Made by a program: the position numbers and the translations under genes. Positions 28,101 to 40,100 of a stretch of DNA of 64,000 bases are shown here, one piece after another. The number at the start of each line of letters is the position of its first letter. Within the stretch, counting starts at the first letter, position 1. This DNA comes from Mactromeris polynyma (lineage: Eukaryota > Mollusca > Bivalvia > Venerida > Mactridae). Where the stretch lies: assembly GCA_032209605.1 (NCBI GenBank), contig JASFXZ010000037.1:4216001-4280000 (forward strand). Direction: 5' to 3'. A model generated the notes under the pieces. That model did no database searches. It was not told where the DNA came from and saw only the letters and a program-made list of their open reading frames with translations.

Positions 28101-31100
28101 AACCTTTTGTTATAGCATTTTTTACAACAACAATATCCTTTACCAATGATATTTTATGGCGTACGATTAGGGTCTTTAATGCACGACCCAGCATCATGCT
28201 AAATGTTTCAGCATCATGCTAAAAACTGAGTTTAGACCCTTCCGTACGTAGATGATCATTCAGCATCATGCTGAAACTTTCAGCATCATGCTAAAAACTT
28301 TCAGCATCATGCTTAAAACTTTCAGCATCATGCTAAAAACTTTCAGCATCATGCTAAAAACTTTCAGCATCATGCTAAAAACTTTCAGCATCATGCTGAA
28401 ACTTTCAGCATCATGCTGAAACATTTAGCATGATGCTGAAAAATGATTTTGCACGACCCTGCATCATGCTAAAACTTTCAGCATGATGCTGAAAGTTTTT
28501 AGCATGATGCTGAAAGTTTTAGCATGATGCTGGGTCGTGCATTAAAGACCCTAATCGTACGCCATAGATATTTGTTCATATTGTGACACAGATTGAGAAG
28601 CAGCTACAGCCACATTATGCCAGACTTAAAGAATTATCTTTTTAATAATATAAATATCGGTTTACTAGGATCATATTTTTATCTTCCGCCAAATGTTGTA
28701 AATGGAAACCTTGTCTAGTTATTTCATGGAGCAGAAAATCATAGGATTTTTCTGTCAAACAAAAAGTGCTGGTATCTGGTAGAAGACTCTGTTTCATCTC
28801 TGCTTTGTATGCATCGTTAGAGCTATGATACTTGTTTATACAGATGGACAGTTAAATGAATAATGCTTTAAAACAGTATTGACATACTGTCTTGAATTTA
28901 AGACATTTTGCAAAAAGACTTATTATGCCCGTTTGAATTGATTTCTAAGTATGCAATAGTTCAGTGTTAGTTAAGACGCTGCATTGTTTATTTTTCAAAA
29001 CTTGGATAATATTTTTTGTAGTTTACTGATGCAAACAGTCAGAAACAATCTGCAAAGAATACATTCTATATTTATTGTTTTGTTTAATCAGGTATTATAT
29101 AGTCGTGTTGTTTATGTATGATTCCCTCCAGTTATTCGGTCTGACAAGTCGATTATCTCGTATCTCGTAGGAAGTTACATACAGATCTTAGCTGGTCCAC
29201 TCAGTCGCAGGTTTCAGTATGATCATATTGCAGTGTACGCATTGAATTCTGAAAAAAACATCTTTCTTTTGTTTAGTAGGAAAGTGCCACAAGGCAGTCT
29301 CAATAGCGTACAATACGTTTCTACAAATTGTTTGTTGTACATTTACACAACTGATAAAACCCCTGTTTGTGTAGTTACTGACGACAGATTAGCTATTTTC
29401 TGCTCTTCTGATTCCAATTTTTTAATTGCATATGTGGTTGGGTCGATATCGTTTTTTTTTTGTGAAGGTTAATGGAAATACAGAAACATTTTGAGTGATC
29501 ATTTCTGCTCTATTTGGTTTCTGTGATTGTGCCAAAAGCCATTTTGATGTCCTATATTGTAAAAATAAAATTTATTTATGATTTTTGATAAAATATACCA
29601 AGAAAAAAATCGTGTCATTATATTAACTTGGACATAGTGATAGGTACTAGTGAATGGTTGCTTTAACAATAAGTTGCCTCATATATAGTGCCATCTTCAG
29701 AAGCTAAGTCTACAATAATGATCAACTAGTCATGTTGCTGTCTGGATGTACGGACACTCCTAGTACTGGGTAACTGTATGCAACATGCAATATCACCTGT
29801 CATAGCAACATTTGACGGTTGTATAAAACTACAATATGACGCTACATACTTGTGTCTCGCACTGCTCTATAAAATGCTTTAAACTTTACAAATATGTCTT
29901 ACATCATGTATAATTGATTTTTATGTTGTTAGATATATCCTTGTAAATTAACTGCTCTCCTGATGGAGGTGCCACATCATTCGGTAAAAACTCAACTTCT
30001 GAAATGTATTATTCATTAGCCATCTTTGTAGTTTGGAATTATATTTGGAATGTTTGTACAATTTCTCTGTGCACCAGAGTGCAGAACATTTTATTTCACT
30101 TCGAAATTTATTTTTATGTTACTTCATTTTAATATATTGTTAAAGAAGCACAATCAAAGGACATATTTAATGAATATTTAATTGTTTTTCAAACAGTTAA
30201 GTTAGAAATATTGGGGTTATAAACGGGCATTTGTCTCAAAAGTGGATTGAGCCTATTTTGTCCCTGTTGAAACTTTTCTCATTGATATATGCTGGAATTT
30301 CTACGATAATCTGTCAATAATTACGTAGAATTGAGAGACAGGTGTCGGAATTATTCATATGTGCTTGAAATAAATTGATCTACAGATAGATAGATATTAT
30401 TTGTTTTAAGTCTGGTATTGTGAACAACATACATTTACATGTATAGTATAATAAAAAGATAATTGTTGCAGTGCCATTCATATTTAAATTATAAGAGACT
30501 CTTGACGCGCCCATTCAGTATAGTATCCTTCATGTAGAAAACTCCAATGTCATTGTTCTTAATACATTGTTCTTAAGTAGCATTACAGACAACAATGCAA
30601 AAAATACACTACCGGTATGTATATATATTATGTAACAATGCATGTAACAACGTCATCAGTATACATGTAAATCAATGAACATTTAATATATTGATAGATA
30701 CGGAAATAATAGACATTATCATGATCTATGTTAGGTAATTGTTTATTTAAAAGAAATAGCCATATCTTATGTCATAGAAGGTTGTGGCAAATTAAATTGT
30801 CTGAAAAATAAGAAATTTATATTTTCAATGTCACAGAATATTAAAATTATCACAGAAAAAATGATTCCGTTCTTAAAAATCCGTTTCAATCACAATGTTA
30901 AACAACTTGCAGTTCAATTTCTGTTCTATCATTTTCTGAAAGTTTCAGGATGAAAATCTTATATCTTGGTTTCTATATTTATTGGTGCTACCCCACATTA
31001 TCCAGATTTACTATATAGAGATCTGTGATATAATGGTGAAAATATTTTACATGTAGGCAATATAACCGAAAGTCAACAATGAATTTCATGAAAACTTTTT

Positions 31101-34100
31101 ATATTCTTTTAATTATTGTAGATATGAGGCCATTGTGAATTAGTGTTTGTGCAGGTTTATTGACCTTTTGTGTGTTTTGTTAAACCCGTGTTGTTTTATT
31201 GTTTCAGGTCTACCACGTCCTGCATTTCCATACCCTGCCACTGCTGGCCAGTTTCCCCCTTCATTATATCCGGACGTCAGTTGGTAAGTAGTGCCTTTAT
31301 TTCCTTATACATACTTGATAGATTTCCTAGAATGGACATGCCTTGTTTGGCTGTGACCATAGTTCAACATTCCTAGAATGGACATGCCTTGTTTGGCTGT
31401 GACCATAGTTCAACATTCCTAGAATGGACATGCCTTGTTTGGCTGTGACCATAGTTCAACATTCCTAGAATGGACATGCCTTGTTTGGCTGTGACCATAG
31501 TTCAACATCTTGGTTTTCCGTGTAGTTACTCGTTATTTTTTTCCACAGATTTTGTTCAAACTTACACTAAACAATAGCTGTAGTGAGAAGCTTAATAAAC
31601 AATGAGGATTTTCACATACTGGTATATTTGTCGATGTTGTAGACCCTTATTTTTAACAAGTTATGCAAATGTTCCAACTTGTGGATGCTTCTGTCCCATA
31701 GACTATTTTTTACTAAAATCAAATTTTAGAATGTTCATCTGGAATAACCGACAACCACAAAACGCAAATTACGTAATACAATGGGGAATAATGTGCTGTT
31801 AGGGGAAAACATTCCTGTTTATTTTATTACCAATGAAACAACAATACGTTCATTGTTGTTGTTCATATTCAATGCACAATTCTATATGTCTGTTATAATA
31901 AAACTACATTCTGATTTTATTCTGCGAAGAATAGCATTGTAAGATATGCATACGAGCCTGCAGCTATGGTTGTACATTATGTTCGTGGCGGTGTTTTTGC
32001 TTTATCGCTTCATACCACTAGAATAGGCACTTCATTTTAATATCTGCATACAGTTTTATGTATATTATAGCAATACCCATAAAAGTGTCAACCTGTAATT
32101 TTTATACTGTACTTGAGGTGGGGAAATAATGAACTCTACCAACGTAATGTCTGATTTCACGTAGCAGTTAGTGATTAATTTGCCTTAACTCTAGTGGAAT
32201 GGTTGGTTGTATGAAGTGGAAGCTAATTTAGTCAATTTGTTTTTACTTCTTGCATTATCATATTAAAAGATACATAAAATTTATACACAAATGAAATTAA
32301 TTCTGGTTTTGTACTTAATGAAAATATCACCTCTTTGTCGATTTCAACTCTTTAGAAAATGAGGTTACCAGAAGAAAACGAAAGAACTAGATAGAAAAAT
32401 TCATAAAGTTAATTATTATTAAAAGATTATAAAAGTTGTTGAATTCATTCTAGAAAAGTAATAAAAATCTGAAACCATATAATGTAATTGATGATATTTT
32501 TCTATTTCAAATATGTTTTACGATTGTTTCTCGTTACTGAATTCAGATACAATGCCAAAATTATCTGAAATAAAATCTCTCTTGTTTTTTTATAACACAG
32601 GAACTTGTTTGCTGTAAATACGTGCAAATATTTCCAGTAGATGTATCGGTGATTTTTTATGAAAATAATTTTACTCCTAGTGCTTTTTCAATTGAGAAAA
32701 TAGACGCGATAAGTTCCAAATTTGGGGAAATAAGAGCTTGGTTTGTTTATTTATAAACGTTTTAATTTCCTGCTTCTGCTAAATATATCATAACTTTCCC
32801 TCTTCATCTCAGTGCTCTTTTCAGGATGGTAAAACAAGTCAGTAAAAAATAAAAAATAAATACTTTTTGGGGAAAAAGGACACTTCTTTGGGGGAAATGG
32901 AGGCTTTTTTGCTATGGGAAACAGCCGAAATTCGGCAGTAAAATTGAACCAAAAAATCACTGGGTATATATCAGCAAAATTATGATGTTCAAATGATGTG
33001 TTGAGTTAACTGGTGTACACAAATATATAACTTGAGGTGAAGTAAAGAACTAAGTTGTATATATCAAATAATCTTGCAACTCTTATCACTTTGTTGATGT
33101 GCAACTTATGTTCAGAAACTATTACATATTACTACTCATTTTCTACTTAATCATGATAAAATGATCGAGATTCATGACAAATTTATATCTTTGCTCATAT
33201 TTAGTGCTCTTAATAAACTGCGAGAATACGCAATGATGCTTCAGTATTAATTATGAACAATGATTACGTTAATGACGATAATTGCTATAACAAGAAGCAG
33301 ATTCTTCGATTCTTTTCTGCATTTTCTGCATCTGGACTGAAAATCCTGGTATTTTATATCTATGTACTCGTGTTGAGTCATTGAAGTAGAACGAGTTTTG
33401 TATCTGTGTAAGTTCGTATAACATCTTGTTACAATTTGTATGTTTGTGACACTTGCCGACAATCAACGTTCTCTGTAATTCTGACACGACATTTCCAAGC
33501 TTCTGACTGACACTGGCATGACATGGATTGCACTCGTTACAAATGACTGTCGCATTTTGTTATAGTGAAAAACAAGTTGGGTAAGATGTTAAAAACAAGA
33601 GCCGTGTCGTTAACCTTTTTTTCAAATTGAAAGAAAACACGAAAAATGCCTCAAAAGTTGACAAAGGAAATTAATATTGGGAGAAAAATGTAGCTGTACG
33701 TCAAAATGTTCCCGGCAAAAATTTGGTCATTTATATAAATGAGTATTTTTGCTGCTGCCATTGCAAGTTAAACAAGTTATCTTTACCACGGTGAAGAGAT
33801 CTATTTCTTTCTCTTATTGATCCAATTTTTATCTTGAAACCAAAGACATTTTTCAGTGAGTCAAATTGTATTAAAATATTTGAAAATATATGACATAATT
33901 ATTTATTTATGGAAATTTTTTACTTTAAGGTGAATGATCGTTCTCCATCCATATTTGCTGTCTTGAAAATTAGTGATTTTTTTATTTGCAGTTAAATTAG
34001 AGACGTTTTTCTGTAGATAATAACCATCTTTAAAATCAGCTTCAGTATTTAATGAAAATGTCGAGACATCTGGAAATTTGAGGACTGGTTCATTTACACT

Positions 34101-37100
34101 TGTTTTAAACGAGCAATATTTACTTGATATCATCTAGGTGTCCCCATCATTATGAGTGCTACGTTAATCAATACATATTGTCATGCTCAAGAACTCCATA
34201 GATCTGTCTCATTAAGCAAGAAAAAATGATCCAAGAATTTCTAAACGATAGAAAAAATGGGGCTGCTTCATCAGACGCCGACCTGATGAAATTGCAAAAT
34301 GACGATAAAAATTGAGTTTGCGTAGGTTGACGATATAAAATGAGATATATTGAAAATTGTTGATTTCAGTTTTTCTTAGGATTTGATGATATTTTAAAGA
34401 TTAAATGACATTAAGGGTTTCTTTAAATATTGTGAAACTATGTCTTTTATTGTTGGGAATGGCATACTGGCGGTAGTTTGATAAATATGTAAAATGTTGA
34501 CATTATTGCAACAAAAACTGACTATGCAGTATACAATGGCTGATTTAAATTTCATAATCGTCGTGTCAGAAGCCAGACGGAAGCAAATTTCAGAAACGCA
34601 AGACTATATTATATTGTTAATGATTTTTCAAATGTGTGTGTAAATGAGGTTTGATTATTGATGTATACAAATGATTTTTCAAATGTGTGTGTAAATGAGG
34701 TTTGATTATTGATGTATACAAATGATTTTTCAAATGTGTGTGTAAATGAGGTTTGATTATTGATGTATACAAATGATTTTTCAAATGTGTGTGTAAATGA
34801 GGTTTGATTATTGATGTATACAAATGATTTTTCAAATGTGTGTGTAAATGAGGTTTGATTATTGATGTATACAAATGATTTTTCAAATGTGTGTGTAAAT
34901 GAGGTTTGATTATTGATGTATACAAATGATTTTTCAAATGTGTGTGTAAATGAGGTTTGATTATTGATGTATACAAATGATTTTTCAAATGTGTGTGTAA
35001 ATGAGGTTTGATTATTGATGTATACAAATGATTTTTCAAATGTGTGTGTAAATGAGGTTTGATTATTGATGTATACAAATGATTTTTCAAATGTGTGTGT
35101 AAATGAGGTTTGATTATTGATGTATACAAATGATTTTTCAAATGTGTGTGTAAATGAGGTTTGATTATTGATGTATACAAATGATTTTTCAAATGTGTGT
35201 GTAAATGAGGTTTGATTATTGATGTATACAAATGATTTTTCAAATGTGTGTGTAAAAGAGGTTTTATTATTGATGTATACAGTCCGACCTCGTTCATTCC
35301 AACTCAGTTGGTCCGAAAGTTTATTTCGAATTATACATGGTTTCGAATAACCCATTTAATTCAATGTGCCCAATAAGATACATCGGTGCTTGATATTTAT
35401 GTCGGGTGATACCAAGTATTCGGATAGAAGGTTGTGGAATAAAGGAGGTCCGACTGAATATAAATATATATTATAATTTATCAATACATTTTTTCTGAGA
35501 ATGAAAATATACCTCAATAATTTAGCTATAGATCCTTAATGAATTTGCCTAGGGAGGCGCAGTGGATGAGGGGTAGAGCGCCTGACTCCTGACCCGAAAG
35601 TTGTGAGTACTGGTTGGTAGCCAGGAAGCAGTTATCGAGATAGACTAGCATAAGTTGTAAGAATTTGTTTCACAATCAATGTAAAATAAATAAGTTTTAA
35701 CTAATTTGTGATGTTTTCAGGCAACGACCACCTGGATATCCTATTTCCTCAGGTGCCTTGTGTGGGCCATACCCACAGTCATTTATAAACTCTACAGCCC
35801 GGTTTCCACCAGGATTTTTCCCCCATGGTGTACCCCCGGGTATGCCTCATGGTCATTTGGGGGCGGGACCAAAGCAGGAGGGTGGAGTCTCAGACAATCA
35901 CAGGTATCAAATTATGTTTAATTTTTTAATTGTCAATCATTCTTGCGTAATTACGTTCTTATTAAGATTATAAAAGTTGTGTCCATACTGGAAAGGACTC
36001 GCATCTTGTGCCCTAACGCTTTCTATGTTGTTGTTGCATTGTTGTAGGCATAGAATGTTCTGTTCAAAATAGAAAATTAATGTGACTGTTGTAACGTATC
36101 TGAACAGAGATATTTTGTGGCCGATTGTTACTTCTAAAAATTCTAAGGAAAACATTGTACTGCTTGGTTGGACTAATTGTTCAATCATTGGGTCATTGTT
36201 TGGCTTATCAAGTTAAGGCATTGGGTACTTAGGACATTATTTGTCTAGCTCTTCACACCACTATGTGTTTCTTAGAAAAAAGCTTTTACATTTTGGACAC
36301 AAAGATCTCGGCACTTATTTAAGAATAGCTTCCTATCCTGTCACACTGATGGTGTTTGATATTTGTTGACTACTCTAGTCAATCAATGGTCATTTGTATT
36401 ATATGATATCTGAGGTTATAAGTAGCCGAGTCTGTTTTCTCATATTGATTGAATGCTTGATTAATTACTCAAAAGATAATGAAGACATAGCGGTCATTAT
36501 TGAACATTTAAGATGTACTCAGGAAATTACTGTTATCAAAAAACATGTTTCGGGCTCTTTCAAGGGTTCTTTGGCACTTAAGTGACCATAATTTAACAGA
36601 ACTGTAATTTTCTATGACTGCCAAGTAGATATTTTATCTTTTCTTGGCTATTAACACATCAATAAATATAACTTGTAGTGTCATGTATGAATATGAAAGC
36701 GTGGAAGTCGACTGTCATTTTACATCATAAATAATCACTCTAGTTACCAATGTGGTATATTGTCTCTGGTGTCAATTACTGATTGGTAAATCTTAATGGT
36801 TGGTAAGAAAATGTAAAACTAATTGTTGCTATCATATCGTAGTTCAGTAGGGGTGAAATGTTCTACACTTCTCAGAATTAAGTGTTCAAGATATGTATCG
36901 TTATCAGTTGATCAATATGTGCAAGATATGTTCCATTGTTATGCAAAATTTATAAACTAATACTGTTTTAAACAAGAAACATTTTATGGTCGGAAAATGC
37001 TCCGTAAGGAAGGTATTAAATAAGTAAACTTGTTCCATGTTGAAACTGTTGGTGTTTAGGAATGGAATTTCTGTATAAGAGAAAATGTTTGCAAATTTCA

Positions 37101-40100
37101 CAAATTCGAGAATGTTGCAAAAATACCAGCCAGCGTCAATGTCCTCGTGCACAGAAATAAATGTTTGAATTATTCTCAAAGTGGGAATACTTATTAAGGT
37201 GATTTGCAAAAAATTCTGCTCACTAAACAGCTGAAATGCCGATTCACAAGTTTTTGACCTTTAAATGTAACCACTAATACAGCAGTTCTGGCCAGTATTA
37301 TGTGAGACGATGTGTTATATATATTTATGATTGATATTTCAGACATGGTTATAGTGATGGGAGTGGGCATCAAAGTCCACAGCCTGAAAAGAAAAAGCCT
37401 CATATAAAAAAACCTCTCAATGCGTTTATGTTATTTATGAAAGAACAAAGAGCGAAAGTAGTTGCGGAGTGTACATTAAAAGAATCAGCAGCAATAAACC
37501 AAATATTAGGCCGACGGGTAAGTTTATCAATTACTTTATTTTCGCAACCATTGTTTTAGTACATGAGGTTAGGTCAGAGCTTTGTGAGATTCTGTATTGT
37601 CATTTAATGATTGGACTTGGATAAGAATCATTTTAGTTGTGATGTTGGTATAATGTAAGAAACATGTATTGTCTATTGGACAAACTGTGCCTGAAATACA
37701 TTCCTTGATCCTATGGTTCAACCTTCTCGGCTCGTAGTCACAAATGTTTTAAGACTGAAATTTTAAAGTCTGAGATTCAGTCTAGAATGTTTGTGAATAC
37801 GGGCCCTGGCTACAAATATGAAAATTAATGACTTCAGTGATTACAGTTGTCTTTAACATGTTAATTTGGTGGTGTTTGAAAAGTTATGGATAACAATCTT
37901 AGAATGAACACAAATTACTCAAGATGGCATATTTGTTTCTGGACTAAATGGCTGGATTTTGAATGGAGATAACTGGACATATTGTAGCCAGGTTGTTGGA
38001 CCGGTTTCTGTACAAACAGTGGGGGATATATTTATAATTACTGCACAAACTGTGTTACCATGGAATTAGTTGTATCACAGGTGATCTTGTATTTGTGTGA
38101 AATCAAACCTGTTGTGAGTGGAAACTTCAGACCACATGAATAATAGTCTTATGCATTCCAATGCATGTGAATTTCATCATCAAAAATTGTGTTTTCTGGT
38201 TTCTCTGTGGTACCACAGAGAGGCACAAAGCAGTTATTATCTAACGATTATATGAACCCTTTTATGTTAACCAGTCATAGACTTTAGTAGTACAAATTAG
38301 TGGCACATTATGTTGCTGGATGAAAGACTTGCCAGTCCTTTGATTGAGTACTTAAATATTCGTACATAATCAATGTTTGGTACTCCCCACACAGAAGCAT
38401 TTCAGACCAAATAGCCTTTTGAACGCTCTTCACTTTGAAGCCTTCCTTTGAATTTGTATTTATTTTCAGGAAAATCTACCTATCTATGTTACATAATATA
38501 GTTTTTTTATAGTCTTTGATGTAACTTTATAAGAAAACCCAACTTCTTTCTGTTGTTATTTGTTCCTTAGACACATTATGTGGAATTAATAAGACATTTA
38601 TAACACACTAAACGAGTGTCAAGTCCTTTCTTCGATGAAAAAAAAACGAATTTTATATCACAACTAAGCCATGGTAAACTTGTCTTGCATGTCAGTAATG
38701 ATTATGAACAAAGACTTCTCGTGTGGGAGTTGTTGCTATCTCCCTTTGTTCATGATTTTGACAAACATGGCATGATTCATTATAGATAAAATAATAGTAT
38801 TCATAGAACAAAATGTATTCATACCCCTTTTTTGCTATGTTCATTATTAACTGCGAGGAAAGAAATATCTAATTAATTGTACAGGTGAGGATGTGAACAT
38901 CATTATAATTAACCCAGTTTAAATTGATTTTGTTTCCCATTGATGCAACAAACAAAAGGATACCATGTTTCATTGGTACATGACGGGATAAGCTTTTTAG
39001 TTCCAAAATCTGTATCCGATGAATATATGCAAAACTTGATACATTTCAGTGGCATGCGTTAGATCGATCAGAACAAGCGAAATATTATGAAATGGCACGA
39101 AAAGAAAAAGAATTACATCTACAACTTTATCCTGGTTGGAGTGCACGAGATAATTATGCTGTACACGCTAAAAAGAAAAAACGAAAGAAGGGTATGATGC
39201 CTGGAGAAAAAGGTCCGCGTCCCGATGAACGATTTATGGAGAACCCCGCATTTGGTAAATATTGGGGTAACCCTCAATGCATGACGTGGCATTTAGCAAA
39301 AATGACAGATCATTGAAATAAAACAGTTGTTGTTTTTTTCTTGGTCTGTTATGTTTGCGTGTTGTATATTGTTGTACAAACTGTTGTTATAATGATTATG
39401 TTGTTTAGTTCACCCTGGTCATGTTTGCGAAGATGGTGAACTCAAGGTTTGGTTTTAACAATTTTACGGTATAAAGTCTCTTGCACTCCACAACACCAGG
39501 TTATAATGTGTAAATAATTCATCAGGGGATATTTCGTTGAATCCAACTTCGGTAAGGCTCCGTAAAAACTGGTTTTAAATCAAATTGAACTCTACACTCG
39601 ATGTGTTCTTCTTTCACCTTTAATCCAAGGGAGACAATTCACCATCAGATAAAAAACTTAAATTTTCTAGTATCATAATTATGCTACTTAAAAAATCCAA
39701 TATTTCCGAACGACCTCGTTTAAAGTTTCCGAAGGTTTTTGAACTTATTCAAATTATGTTTCTTGAAGTTGGTTACTGGTCTTTGATAATTAAATCTAAT
39801 CATTTGTATCAACCCAGAAAGTAGGAACATCAGGATCTTGACTTTGTGTGACCCTAAATATAGCCTATCTAAAATCAGTAATTCCTTTTATATTCATTTC
39901 TTCCAACAAATATTGTCTAAATTTACCAGGATTAATAAAAAATGTAGTAATTTGAAGGAATATTTACAAAGAAACATAATGTACAAGTTGTAACTCTAGA
40001 AAAATTATTTTTTTCTTGCCAGTTATGAGTAATTATTAACACTATGGCAGAGGTTTAAAATGAAATTGAAAATAAAAACAAAGCAGTTAAAAATAATTGC

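Noticed and set aside
34609..35355. Two overlapping minus-strand frames of 17-residue repeats (248 and 226 codons)
   Set aside because: Both are by-products of a 51-bp satellite; two frames open at once argues against coding selection.
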